The notes beneath the pieces are model-generated. The model did not search any database. It was not told where the DNA came from and saw only the letters and a list, made by a program, of their open reading frames with translations. Shown here piece after piece: positions 1-7,002 of a DNA stretch of 55,165 nucleotides. The stretch comes from a virus: IMG/VR virus record IMGVR_UViG_3300033144_001879, positions 1-55,165 of that record; one strand, 5' to 3'. A program made the position numbers and the translations under genes. The stretch's first letter is position 1, and each line of letters begins with the position of its first letter.

Positions 1-114
1 ATCGCCGGCTCGGTGGATTGTCCGGCGGGAAACTGATCATTCTCGCGGCGCGTCCGTCACTCGGAAAAACATCGCTCGCGCTTCAGGCAGCACAAGCGGC
101 GGCGGCGGTCGGTT
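1..114. repeat. Terminal direct repeat, left copy
   Basis: These 114 bases are identical to the last 114 bases of the window (55052-55165). The repeat lies inside the dnaB-like helicase gene and the reading frame continues perfectly across it. It is best explained as an assembly overlap of a circular or circularly permuted genome rather than a biological terminal repeat. Confidence 0.97.
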
Positions 115-764
115 ATGGCGTCGGGATCATGTCGCTCGAAATGGGAGCGAGCGAGATCGCGGTTCGTGCGTTCGCTCACCAGTACGGCGTGAACAACACG
201 GCGTTAGCCGCCGGCGACCGAAAGACCGTCGCGGCTCTTACGCGGAAGATCTCGGACGACCGGGAGAAAATGGAAAAGGTGAAGTCGCTCTCGATCCATA
301 TTGACGAAGACACGTTCTCGCTTTCTGGGATCGTTGGGCGAATCACGGAATGGTCGCGGAAGCATAATATTCAACTCGTCATCGTCGATCACTTACAGTT
401 GATCGAAGTCGAGAAAGGACTCAATCGGAACGACGGTCTCGGCGAGATTACCCGAGCCCTGAAGATCCTCGCGAAGCGTCTTGATATTCCGGTGATGCTT
501 CTTTGCCAGTTGAACCGAAGCGTTGAGCGCGAACAACGAAAGCCGCGACTCTCGGATCTCCGCGACTCTGGAAACATCGAACAAGATGCGGACATCGTCA
601 TGACGCTTCACGGTCCGCTCGAAACGAACGACAACGGAACGCGCGAAGTTGAGATCGGGTTTCTCAAGTTTCGCGGTGGGCTCGTTGGTTGGGCCGGAAC
701 CGTGATGTTCAACGGACCGACGCAAACGTTTCACCGAATGGAATTCCGCTATGCCACTCCGTGA
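1..764 (+). CDS. dnaB: DnaB-like replicative helicase, C-terminal part
   Basis: This is the ATPase half of a DnaB-family helicase, the hexameric motor that unwinds DNA at the phage fork. The gene starts at 54526 and crosses the circular junction; the whole protein is about 429 residues, normal for phage DnaB. In whole-protein numbering the Walker A motif ARPSLGKT is at about 192-199, the catalytic Glu follows in SLEM (about 222), Walker B is VIVDHLQ (about 302-308), and the QLNRSVE sensor region is followed by SDLRDSGNIEQDAD, which is diagnostic of DnaB. The gene directly follows a replication-initiator-like gene. Its stop overlaps the next start at 751. Position 1 is the second base of a codon. 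Confidence 0.97.
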   Translation, partial: RRLGGLSGGKLIILAARPSLGKTSLALQAAQAAAAVGYGVGIMSLEMGASEIAVRAFAHQYGVNNTALAAGDRKTVAALTRKISDDREKMEKVKSLSIHIDEDTFSLSGIVGRITEWSRKHNIQLVIVDHLQLIEVEKGLNRNDGLGEITRALKILAKRLDIPVMLLCQLNRSVEREQRKPRLSDLRDSGNIEQDADIVMTLHGPLETNDNGTREVEIGFLKFRGGLVGWAGTVMFNGPTQTFHRMEFRYATP

Positions 765-963
765 CGTAATGGAATCGACGGAGATCGCGAAAGCCGAGAC
801 CGTCAAGCAAGAGCGATCGCGAGACGAAGAACGCGCGAGAGTCCGCGCGAAACTGTCGGAGCGCGACCGCAATTTTATTGATAAGATCTTGAGCGCGTTT
901 CCGGGCGCTCGGCTTGTCGCAATCCGTTTCGAAGACGGCGAACAATTGGGAGTAATGAGTTGA
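751..963 (+). CDS. Small charged hypothetical protein
   Basis: A 70-residue protein whose ATG lies 14 bases inside the end of dnaB, so it is probably translationally coupled to the helicase. Residues 8-45 are very rich in Arg, Lys and Glu and likely form a helix. The C-terminal third (FPGARLVAIRFEDGEQLG) looks like a small beta segment. I do not recognise a family. Its stop overlaps the TTG start of the next gene, which supports a real gene in a tight operon. Confidence 0.7.
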   Translation: MPLRDVMESTEIAKAETVKQERSRDEERARVRAKLSERDRNFIDKILSAFPGARLVAIRFEDGEQLGVMS

Positions 964-1187
964 ACGCAATTGAATTTCGAAAGTACAAATATCGGTTGAT
1001 GATGTTGGCCGCGCATAACGCGCTTCAGGCTCCGCAAATTACGGAGATCAAAGTCGCGTCGAAAGATCTCCGCGAAATACTGAAGCATTATTCGGACGAT
1101 CCCGCGTTTCAAAAAGATGCGGCCGGGAATTTGCTCGTTCTTCCGCATTCGACTTCGGAGCATGGTTGCCGGTTGGTTGCGGCATGA
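960..1187 (+). CDS. Hypothetical protein with TTG start
   Basis: A 75-residue protein. The start is a TTG that overlaps the TGA of the previous gene, and GGGAG at 948-952 gives a well-spaced ribosome site seven bases upstream. The sequence is helical and mixed-charge with no recognisable domain. The stop overlaps the next gene in an ATGA junction. Confidence comes mainly from gene packing, ribosome site and codon style shared with neighbours. Confidence 0.65.
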   Translation: MNAIEFRKYKYRLMMLAAHNALQAPQITEIKVASKDLREILKHYSDDPAFQKDAAGNLLVLPHSTSEHGCRLVAA

Positions 1188-1387
1188 ACAAGAAATATAT
1201 TTCCGTCGACGCAATCGAAGACGTCGTGATCGAGTCGCCCGAGTTAACGTGTCGATCGTGTCGACATTCGGGTTCGTATATGTCGGAAGAAGACGGTCTC
1301 GTCGACTTGTTTTGCCAGAAAGATGCGACGCCGCATCCGACGGTTTGCGGTTCGTTTGAATCCGAGAACGCGAACGATGCCGATTAG
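1184..1387 (+). CDS. Small Cys-rich protein, possible zinc ribbon
   Basis: A 67-residue protein beginning at an ATGA overlap with the previous gene. An upstream in-frame codon exists, but ATG 1184 fits the overlap pattern of this operon. Two cysteine pairs are visible: CRSC near residues 29-32, then single cysteines in DLFCQ and PTVCGSF about 17 and 30 residues later. The spacing is compatible with one structural zinc site. Such small zinc proteins are common in phage early operons. No specific function can be given. Confidence 0.7.
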   Translation: MNKKYISVDAIEDVVIESPELTCRSCRHSGSYMSEEDGLVDLFCQKDATPHPTVCGSFESENANDAD

Positions 1388-1778
1388 AAAGAGCCTTTCG
1401 TCACTGTACGAAGCGAAGGCCGCAATGCGTCGAGCAATTCTCGGCGCGGCAACTTACGACGGACCGGAAGCGCAACTCTTTGTCGCGATCATTGAGCAAG
1501 CCGTCTTCGACGCGCATCTTCAATCGACCGCCGGCGTTGCGAGCGCGACGAAGGTTGTCAAAGATGCTCGCGGATATTTCACGACCGACGGCTTTCAGTT
1601 TATTTGCGAACTTCTCGGCGTTGATCCCGATTGGGTTCGCAACATGACGAGCGCGATCGGTAGCGTTGCGCGCGATCGTCGTGGCGACGAATACGATCTC
1701 GCCATCGTTCCGCGAATAAGACGCCGGCGGCGAGCGGTTCACAGTAGAAGGGACAAGGGAAACTTTTTCAATGAGTAA
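1377..1778 (+). CDS. Conserved phage hypothetical protein (early-operon type)
   Basis: A 133-residue protein whose ATG overlaps the previous gene by 11 bases. The N-terminal half is helical (EAQLFVAIIEQAVFDAHL). A segment near residues 70-88 (FQFICELLGVDPDWVR) matches a pattern I associate with a widespread uncharacterised phage early-gene family in which this cysteine/leucine/DPD segment is the most conserved part. The basic C-terminus (RIRRRRRAVHSRRDK) may contact nucleic acid. It sits just before an HNH-like nuclease gene. Function unknown. Confidence 0.75.
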   Translation: MPIRKSLSSLYEAKAAMRRAILGAATYDGPEAQLFVAIIEQAVFDAHLQSTAGVASATKVVKDARGYFTTDGFQFICELLGVDPDWVRNMTSAIGSVARDRRGDEYDLAIVPRIRRRRRAVHSRRDKGNFFNE

Positions 1779-2463
1779 CGAAAACGAACAAAGCGCTTTG
1801 ATCGTCACGCGACGACCGGCGAAAGAATTAGTCGATGGAACGCTCCGCGTTCAAATCGATGTCGAACCAAACGATCGCCGACTCTTTCTCGACTTGTTTC
1901 CCGACGTCGGGGATCCGATGGCGGTCGCAAAACTTTCGGACGAAGTCGTTCGAGCCCACCAACAAAAAACGGCATTCGCGGATCCGCCGAAGAAGAAGTC
2001 GAAGGGCGACCACGGACAGTTCGCGAAGTGGCTTGTTCAAGTTGGGTTCTTTCGTCGGGTTGAGGTCTGGAAAATGGCCGGACGCGACTCTGATTATCTC
2101 GAATGGTTGAAGTCGCAAAAGTGTTGCGTCGTCGCCGGCAAGAAACACGAAGGCGACATCGTGCCGGCGCACGTTCGACGAATTGCGAGCGGGGCGGGAA
2201 CGGGAATCAAGCCGGAGTATTCGGCGGTTCCGATGTGCGACTTTCACCACAAATTGCAACACTCGAAAGGCGAGTCGGGGATCGGCGGAAAAGAATTCAT
2301 TGATCGGCAACGAGTGAAGCATCTTGAGCGATGGTCTCGTGAGCGCATTCGCGAACGAATGGGATTCGCGTCATGGTCGGAGATCTCACCCGCCGCGCTT
2401 TTGGTTCATGTCGGTGACGGATTTATTTTGAACATCCCACAGGAGTACCTTTCTCATGGTTGA
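1771..2463 (+). CDS. HNH/DUF968-like putative nuclease
   Basis: A 230-residue protein with an HNH-type treble-clef core in its second half. CC near residues 113-114, VPAHVRRIASGAGTGIKP and VPMCDFHHKLQHSKG follow the order seen in DUF968 and phage P1 Ref-like (RecA-dependent) nucleases: a His in the first strand, a Gly-rich link with KP, then C-x2-HH-x3-H. The N-terminal part resembles a substrate-binding extension. It probably cuts or remodels DNA during recombination. It is followed by a junction-resolvase-like and an MmcB-like gene, so three nuclease-type genes lie almost in a row. Family assignment is by motif only. Confidence 0.8.
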   Translation: MSNENEQSALIVTRRPAKELVDGTLRVQIDVEPNDRRLFLDLFPDVGDPMAVAKLSDEVVRAHQQKTAFADPPKKKSKGDHGQFAKWLVQVGFFRRVEVWKMAGRDSDYLEWLKSQKCCVVAGKKHEGDIVPAHVRRIASGAGTGIKPEYSAVPMCDFHHKLQHSKGESGIGGKEFIDRQRVKHLERWSRERIRERMGFASWSEISPAALLVHVGDGFILNIPQEYLSHG

Positions 2464-2644
2464 TATTTTCTTTTTTCTGTTAGCACTTCTCGGCTCGATT
2501 GTGGTGGTTTTTTGGATCGGCATTGCGTCCGTTTTGTGTCTCATCGGTTGGGGTATCGCCCGAATGGTGATGCGCGAAGTCGAAGACAAATATCTCGACC
2601 GGAAACTTTGGCCGAAAGATCCGAGAGCCGGCGACGATGGGTAA
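2456..2644 (+). CDS. Small inner-membrane protein
   Basis: A 62-residue protein with a continuous hydrophobic stretch at residues 3-38 (one long or two short membrane segments) followed by a charged cytoplasmic tail. AGGAG at 2441-2445 provides the ribosome site. The gene overlaps both neighbours. Function unknown; small membrane proteins of this kind in early operons sometimes alter host envelope functions, but nothing here shows that directly. Confidence 0.7.
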   Translation: MVDIFFFLLALLGSIVVVFWIGIASVLCLIGWGIARMVMREVEDKYLDRKLWPKDPRAGDDG

Positions 2645-2966
2645 AGCGTCACGAGCAAAAGGCCAACGCGGAGAACGTGAGTTCGCCGCGATCATGGCGG
2701 ACTGGCTCGGGCATCGTGTCGTCCGACGACTCGGACAAGAGCGCGACGAAGGTCACGACTTGAACGGGATCGAAGGCTTCGCCGTCGAGGTTAAGCGTTG
2801 CGAAGAACTGCGCATCAACTCATGGTGGCGACAAACGAAGAAGAGCGCGGCAACGATCGGCCAACGACCGGCGCTTGCATATCGACGCTCTCACGAACCG
2901 TGGCGAGTCATGGTCGAGTTGAGCGCCGAAGAGTTTGCGACGGTCATTCGGGAATCGATGAAATGA
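2637..2966 (+). CDS. Holliday-junction-resolvase-like PD-(D/E)XK nuclease
   Basis: A 109-residue protein with the layout of Hjc/Hjr-type resolvases: KGQRGEREFAAI near the start (conserved Gly and Glu), VVRRLGQERDEGHDLNG in the middle (metal-binding Asp), then FAVEVKRCEEL (E-x-K catalytic pair). Such enzymes cut four-way DNA junctions made during recombination and replication, which helps debranch phage DNA before packaging. The next gene starts inside the stop codon (ATGA). Confidence 0.85.
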   Translation: MGKASRAKGQRGEREFAAIMADWLGHRVVRRLGQERDEGHDLNGIEGFAVEVKRCEELRINSWWRQTKKSAATIGQRPALAYRRSHEPWRVMVELSAEEFATVIRESMK

Positions 2967-3793
2967 CGGACTGGAATCACAACGCTTTGTTGCGAGATCT
3001 CGCGGAGCATTTCGAGCGGCAAGGTCGGATTGTTTTTCGCGATCAGTTGATCGGGCCGGCGGGATCTCCGCGACCGGACGTTCTCACGATCAACAAAACT
3101 TACAACCGATGGAACCCGGCCGCATACGAAGTGAAGACGCATCGCTCCGATTTTCTTTCCGATGTGACGTCGGGGAAATGGGCGCAATATTACGACGCCG
3201 CCGCGTCGGTCACGTTCGCGGTTCCGAAAGGATTGATCAACAAAGCCGAACTTCCGAAAAAGGCCGGCTTGATTGTTCGGTCCGAGAACGGTTGGCGACA
3301 CTCGAAGAAACCGACGATCGATCACGTCGATAACTTCGATCGCTTCTTGTGGCTCGCGCTGTTATTTAAGCTCAGTAACCGCAACTCGAAGCCGGAGCCG
3401 AGAGCGTCATCATTTAGTCGCGCATCACGAGAGCGACACGAACTCGGAGAACGGATTGCGAAGTATTTGTACGACAGCACAACGGCCGAACGCGCCGTCG
3501 TTGAGGCTCGCAAGCACGTCGAAACAATTATGTCGTTAGCGAAAAGCGATGCGGAGAAGATCGTTAATAAAGCGATCGAAGAGAATCCGCTCGTTCTCAG
3601 TATTCTGCAAAAGACGCTCGCCGATCATGGAATCGGCGGAGCGCTCTCGTCGTGGCATTCGGTCGAGAAGCGAACAAAGGAACTTATCGAAAGATTGGAA
3701 AGCGCGTATTCGGAGAGCGAGTCGATCGCGGTAGCGCGTGAAGAGATCACGAAGGCGGCGAGCGCCGTCGGCTTAACTGTAACGGGAGAATAA
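2963..3793 (+). CDS. MmcB-like DNA repair nuclease
   Basis: A 276-residue protein. The first half matches the MmcB (DUF for PD-(D/E)XK-like repair proteins) pattern: RPDVLTI, then AAYEVKTHRSDFLSDV (E-x-K), SGKWAQYYDAA and VTFAVPKGLI. MmcB proteins are linked to damage-induced mutagenesis in alphaproteobacteria. The C-terminal 120 residues are a helical, charged extension not expected in the core family. The start chosen is the ATG overlapping the previous stop; an upstream extension in the same frame is unlikely. It probably works with the two nuclease genes before it. Confidence 0.8.
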   Translation: MTDWNHNALLRDLAEHFERQGRIVFRDQLIGPAGSPRPDVLTINKTYNRWNPAAYEVKTHRSDFLSDVTSGKWAQYYDAAASVTFAVPKGLINKAELPKKAGLIVRSENGWRHSKKPTIDHVDNFDRFLWLALLFKLSNRNSKPEPRASSFSRASRERHELGERIAKYLYDSTTAERAVVEARKHVETIMSLAKSDAEKIVNKAIEENPLVLSILQKTLADHGIGGALSSWHSVEKRTKELIERLESAYSESESIAVAREEITKAASAVGLTVTGE

Positions 3794-3798
3794 AACTC

Positions 3799-3978
3799 AT
3801 GGCAAAGAAAGAAAGATTTGTGTCGGTTGAGCGAACGAAGCTCGATGCGCTCGTCTCCGAAAACATTCGACTCCGAAAAGACGTCAACAAGATATGGCAT
3901 AAAGCGCCGCATTGGTTAATCGTAATAACGGCGGTCTCGGCTTTCTTTGGTGCGCTTATCGGGACGTTGCCGGTATGA
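3799..3978 (+). CDS. Short membrane-anchored protein
   Basis: A 59-residue gene with GGAGAA upstream (about 3785-3790). The N-terminal 38 residues are charged and helical; residues 39-57 (LIVITAVSAFFGALIGTLPV) form one membrane segment at the very C-terminus, so this is a tail-anchored topology. The stop overlaps the next ATG (ATGA), which supports it as real. Function unknown. Confidence 0.7.
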   Translation: MAKKERFVSVERTKLDALVSENIRLRKDVNKIWHKAPHWLIVITAVSAFFGALIGTLPV

Positions 3979-4457
3979 ATACCGAAGAAGAGAGACTCGA
4001 ATTTCGAATCGCCTTTCTCGAAATTATGGCGACCGCATCCGGCCGAGCGGACGTGACGAAGAAAGCGCTTCACAATTGCGCGACGACTTTGCGAGAGCAA
4101 GGCGAACGGATCAAGGAACTCGAAGAGTCGTACAACAAAAACGAGATTTGGTGGCAAAATCTTTATGCCAAAAAGATCGGGGAGATCTTGGATCTCGAAG
4201 CCGACAATGCGCTTTTGAAAGTTGCCGCAAGGCGCGCCGATAATATCGAGGAACATCGGGACGAGTTGCTTCAACGCATCGAGGAACTCGAAAAGTTCGA
4301 GCGTGTCGTGCAATGTCCGAAGCGCGCGGAAGTTCTCAAGAAGATGACCGCCGTCATCGAGGCCGCAAAGACGTTCGTCGCAAACGAAGAAGAAATTTAC
4401 AATGTCGGGTATTACGGCGCTCTTGAGAAAGCGATCAAGGATCTCGAAGCAAAATGA
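3975..4457 (+). CDS. Coiled-coil hypothetical protein
   Basis: A 160-residue protein, almost entirely helical and acidic/basic, with heptad-like patterns from residue 30 to 125 (ATTLREQGERIKELEES, ILDLEADNALLKVAARR). No enzyme motif is visible. It starts at an ATGA overlap with the small membrane-anchored protein and may be its partner, but that is inference from position only. Confidence 0.75.
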   Translation: MNTEEERLEFRIAFLEIMATASGRADVTKKALHNCATTLREQGERIKELEESYNKNEIWWQNLYAKKIGEILDLEADNALLKVAARRADNIEEHRDELLQRIEELEKFERVVQCPKRAEVLKKMTAVIEAAKTFVANEEEIYNVGYYGALEKAIKDLEAK

Positions 4458-4651
4458 AACGCCGCTTCGTCGTGTATCGAGACGGCTTTCGCTATTGGGC
4501 GACGAAGTCTCGACTTCACGACGGGCGCATTCGCTTCACGTTCTGGTCGTCTCACGATTGGCCGTTTTATCATGGACATTACACGCCGGATCGAGTAAGT
4601 TCGGGCGACGTCTGGAATCACTTTCTACGATGGATACCAAAAGGAACATGA
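4454..4651 (+). CDS. Small aromatic-rich hypothetical protein
   Basis: A 65-residue protein with many Trp, Tyr, Phe and His residues (FWSSHDWPFYHGHYTP) and an ATGA overlap with the previous gene. The pattern suggests a compact beta fold. No family recognised. Confidence 0.65.
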   Translation: MKRRFVVYRDGFRYWATKSRLHDGRIRFTFWSSHDWPFYHGHYTPDRVSSGDVWNHFLRWIPKGT

Positions 4652-4654
4652 CTG

Positions 4655-5056
4655 ATGAATGACTATCTCCCGTTAAATACAATTATCGACTTGACGTCGC
4701 CGGCGTTGCTCTTCGCGTTCCCGGTTGCCGTCTTGTGCTTCGCGCTTTTCGTGTCGATCTCGTCGGACATTGGGAGAGACATTCTTCCGAAGTATCCGAT
4801 TGTTGGACTCGTCGCGACAATGGTCCTGATCATGAGCTTCGGATATATGTGCATCGCGCCGTATACGGTCGACCCGAACCCGACAATGCGAGCCCGGATT
4901 GAGACCGGGATCTTTGACGGCGACGCTTTGACTTATCGATACGAAATCAGCGATCGCCTTTCGTTGGTCGCTTACCATTCGCCGGCGTGGTCGACTCACG
5001 GTTCGTGGAACGCCGGTCAAGATGCGGTCGCAATCGAATGGACGTTCGCCGAATGA
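4655..5056 (+). CDS. Two-span membrane protein with soluble tail
   Basis: A 133-residue protein. Hydrophobic segments at about residues 17-35 and 48-68 predict two membrane passes, leaving a 60-residue C-terminal domain that probably lies on the same side as the N-terminus. That domain contains aromatic beta-like strands (DALTYRYEISDRLSLVAYHS). AAGGA at 4641-4645 is the likely ribosome site. Function unknown. Confidence 0.7.
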   Translation: MNDYLPLNTIIDLTSPALLFAFPVAVLCFALFVSISSDIGRDILPKYPIVGLVATMVLIMSFGYMCIAPYTVDPNPTMRARIETGIFDGDALTYRYEISDRLSLVAYHSPAWSTHGSWNAGQDAVAIEWTFAE

Positions 5057-5220
5057 ACGGAAGACCCGGAATCAAGAAAGTGCGAGAAGCGGAATTGCGA
5101 GAGTCCGTGATTCGTTTACGCGAGCGTGGATTCACTTATTCGGAGATCGCGGCTCAACTCGGGATCACGCGCAATCAAGCGAGTTCGAAAGCTCGCTCGG
5201 CTCGGGGCGGCAATAAGTGA
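5053..5220 (+). CDS. Small helix-turn-helix protein
   Basis: A 55-residue protein starting at an ATGA overlap. Residues 20-50 fit a resolvase/sigma-type helix-turn-helix: LRERGFTYSEIAAQLGITRN, followed by a basic recognition helix end (QASSKARSAR). It likely binds DNA and could be a transcription regulator; its target is not visible. It is one of few candidates for recognising the repeated operator-like sites in this genome. Confidence 0.75.
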   Translation: MNGRPGIKKVREAELRESVIRLRERGFTYSEIAAQLGITRNQASSKARSARGGNK

Positions 5221-5245
5221 CGGCGTTCGCTGTTATCCTTTCCGA

Positions 5246-5464
5246 ATGGATTCGGAGAACACGACAAGGCGATGCGTCGCAAACGGGTGCGAGAGCAAGA
5301 CGGACAAGGTATTTTGCGCCGCTTGTTTTTGGCAACTCTCGAAAGAGATCCGATCGAAGCTTCAGGTCGGCGCGACAAAGACGCGAAGACACCCGGACGA
5401 CCGGAAGGCCGCGACGAAATACGCGCTCGTGGTTTCCGATGCCTGTCAGGAATTGAACGGATGA
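5246..5464 (+). CDS. Small zinc-binding phage protein
   Basis: A 72-residue protein with CVANGCESKTDKVFCAACFW near the start, that is C-x4-C-x8-C-x2-C, a pattern I associate with a family of phage early proteins that carry one zinc site followed by helical KEIRSKL and DRKAATKYAL segments. The ATG at 5246 is the first in-frame start; the 25 bases before it hold no gene. The overlapping Arg-rich frame from 5217 is taken as a shadow. Confidence 0.7.
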   Translation: MDSENTTRRCVANGCESKTDKVFCAACFWQLSKEIRSKLQVGATKTRRHPDDRKAATKYALVVSDACQELNG

Positions 5465-5571
5465 TTTATTTTCGGACCTATGCTCGCTCGATTGGTTGTG
5501 TCGTTGATCGACTCGGCGATCGCGACGTCTGGAATTATATTCGTGTCTATCAGGGAAGGCGGCGAATATGA
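5461..5571 (+). CDS. Very small hypothetical protein
   Basis: A 36-residue frame linked by ATGA overlaps on both sides (starts in the stop of the zinc protein, ends in the start of the next gene). The overlap chain and matching codon style are the only support. No features beyond mixed aromatic/basic residues. Confidence 0.45.
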   Translation: MIYFRTYARSIGCVVDRLGDRDVWNYIRVYQGRRRI

Positions 5572-5735
5572 TCGTTCGAGAACTACGAGCGATCCTGAAA
5601 GTGGCCGATCCGAATGCGGTCGTAATGATCGTAATTGACGGCGACGCCGAGCTTCTCGCCGAGGTTGAACGCGCTCCGCCGGGATCCCAACAAGACGAAC
5701 CGATGATCTTGCTTCGAAGCGAGCCCGGAGAGTGA
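5568..5735 (+). CDS. Small hypothetical protein
   Basis: A 55-residue protein with an ATGA start. It has the pattern helix (VRELRAILKVADPNAVVMI) then strand and acidic loop, then MILLRSEPGE, reminiscent of small phage proteins with a beta-alpha-beta fold. The stop overlaps a GTG start. Function unknown. Confidence 0.6.
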   Translation: MIVRELRAILKVADPNAVVMIVIDGDAELLAEVERAPPGSQQDEPMILLRSEPGE

Positions 5736-5890
5736 GTCCGATCTCGCGCCTATGGTGTGCGATGTTCCATGCGAATCACTATCGCAAGTTCCGCACGTTT
5801 CCGGCGGCCGTTACTTTGAGATCTTGCGATCGTCGTTACGATATGCGGTGCGAGAAGTGTCACCGGATTATCAAGGATCGCGGAAAGTGA
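5732..5890 (+). CDS. Small Cys/His-rich protein with GTG start
   Basis: A 52-residue frame starting at GTG inside the previous stop (GTGA). It contains HANHYRKF and, near the C-terminus, RCEKCHRIIKDRGK, a C-x2-C knuckle resembling a half zinc ribbon. Another overlapping frame covers part of this stretch, but the GTGA-GTGA coupling on both sides favours this reading. Confidence 0.55.
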   Translation: MSPISRLWCAMFHANHYRKFRTFPAAVTLRSCDRRYDMRCEKCHRIIKDRGK

Positions 5891-6078
5891 TCGGAGTTTG
5901 CGGCGACTTACCGCCGCCCGAGTATCATCTTACCCCGACGGACGATCTTCGCGATCACGAGCTTTCGCCCGAGTGTTGGTGTCATCCCACGGAAGACGAA
6001 GAGGATCCGCGTTGTTGGATTCACAACGCAATGGACGGGCGCGAAGCGTTCGAGACCGGGGAGCGCAAGCCGTCATGA
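5887..6078 (+). CDS. Conserved small phage protein (DLRxHE...CWCxP type)
   Basis: A 63-residue protein starting at GTG in a GTGA overlap. The segment LRDHELSPECWCHPTEDEED followed by CWIHNAMDGREAFETGERK is a pattern I recognise from many phage early regions (acidic loop, Trp-Cys pair, then HN-MDGRE). Two Cys-Trp elements and His may bind metal. The function of the family is unknown to me. Confidence 0.75.
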   Translation: MIGVCGDLPPPEYHLTPTDDLRDHELSPECWCHPTEDEEDPRCWIHNAMDGREAFETGERKPS

Positions 6079-6242
6079 AGAAATATCGTTTTTCCGCTTC
6101 TGAAATGGCGGCTCAATCCGTCCAGTGGCGGACAAGTTGGCAAAGGCATGGCTCCGGCCGCGAGCCGGTATCTCATGAAATAGGCCGAGGCAGTATCGCC
6201 CGAACGCCGCGACCGGAACAGCAACTAAGGTTTACAAAATGA
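6075..6242 (+). CDS. Small basic hypothetical protein
   Basis: A 55-residue protein coupled by an ATGA overlap on its 5' side and overlapping the next ATG at its stop. It is rich in Arg, His and Gln and contains several Trp/Ser residues. No family recognised. Confidence 0.55.
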   Translation: MKKYRFSASEMAAQSVQWRTSWQRHGSGREPVSHEIGRGSIARTPRPEQQLRFTK

Positions 6243-6646
6243 ACACCAAAGCAATGCACGAGAAGCTCGAAGAGATTTTCAATTGCGCGCTCGATCACGT
6301 TCACGCCGATATGCTTCACCGGGCGATCGACGATCAAGACACGACGATCGAACTTTTACGGCAAGCGGTTGCCACTCAAACCGCAAGAGTCGAGACGCTC
6401 GAACAAATAAAGAGTTCGCTCGGGCGAGCGCTTGACGCATACAAGTCTCAAGCTCGCGTCGTTGAGTTTTACGATGGTCCGTCCTATCCATTGACGGACG
6501 ATTCGAAGCGCAAGCCGTTCGAATTTCTTCTTCAGGTGTTGGGCTATGCCCGAACAATCGTCGCCGCGTTTCTCGGCTTCGCATTGGTCGCAACGGTATG
6601 GATCTCGCTTGATCAACTCGTCTCGATAATCGTGCAAATGCTATGA
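6239..6646 (+). CDS. Coiled-coil protein with C-terminal membrane anchor
   Basis: A 135-residue protein. Residues 28-72 form a probable coiled coil (DTTIELLRQAVATQTARVE), and residues about 102-133 form a membrane segment at the C-terminus. The topology is a cytoplasmic coiled coil tethered to the inner membrane. It is coupled to the following membrane-protein gene by ATGA, so the two may act together at the envelope. Confidence 0.7.
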   Translation: MNTKAMHEKLEEIFNCALDHVHADMLHRAIDDQDTTIELLRQAVATQTARVETLEQIKSSLGRALDAYKSQARVVEFYDGPSYPLTDDSKRKPFEFLLQVLGYARTIVAAFLGFALVATVWISLDQLVSIIVQML

Positions 6647-6945
6647 AGGTCTTCTTCTTTATTCTAATTCTCGCGTTTGTTCAGAATGTTTCGTTTACTA
6701 TGGTGAGTAGATCTCGCAATCGAGACAAGGCCGGATACCATGCAATTTGCTCGGTCTTCTCGAACGGCATATGGTTTTTGACAATGCGTCAACTCGTGGT
6801 TGCCGACTTGTCTTACTGGCTACTCTTGCCATACGTAGTTGGAACCGTTTGCGGATCCCTGTTCGGCGCAAAGGTCTCAATGCGCATCGAGAAAGCGATC
6901 GGAGCCCGAGCGGATAGTCCGCCGGATTCGGTCAAAACGCATTGA
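6643..6945 (+). CDS. Phage multi-span membrane protein
   Basis: A 100-residue membrane protein. The first 19 residues are a hydrophobic segment, then VSRSRNRDKAGYHAICSVFSN leads into two more spans (WFLTMRQLVVADLSYW and LLLPYVVGTVCGSLFG). The combination of an Arg-rich loop, GYHA, SNG-WF and the C-terminal glycine-rich helix occurs in small membrane proteins of several unrelated phages. Its role is unknown. It is the last gene before packaging genes. Confidence 0.7.
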   Translation: MKVFFFILILAFVQNVSFTMVSRSRNRDKAGYHAICSVFSNGIWFLTMRQLVVADLSYWLLLPYVVGTVCGSLFGAKVSMRIEKAIGARADSPPDSVKTH

Positions 6946-7002
6946 GCGGCGAACGCTACCCGAGGTAAACGTCGTCGCTGATTCTCAGGGAGAACCAGAA
7001 AG

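Noticed and set aside
393-1214. 273-residue leftward open frame
   Set aside because: Antisense to dnaB and three coupled genes; Arg/Ser-rich shadow without ribosome site.
5217-5456. GTG-started 79-residue frame coupled to the HTH gene
   Set aside because: Arg-rich shadow of the zinc protein at 5246, despite the tempting GTGA overlap.
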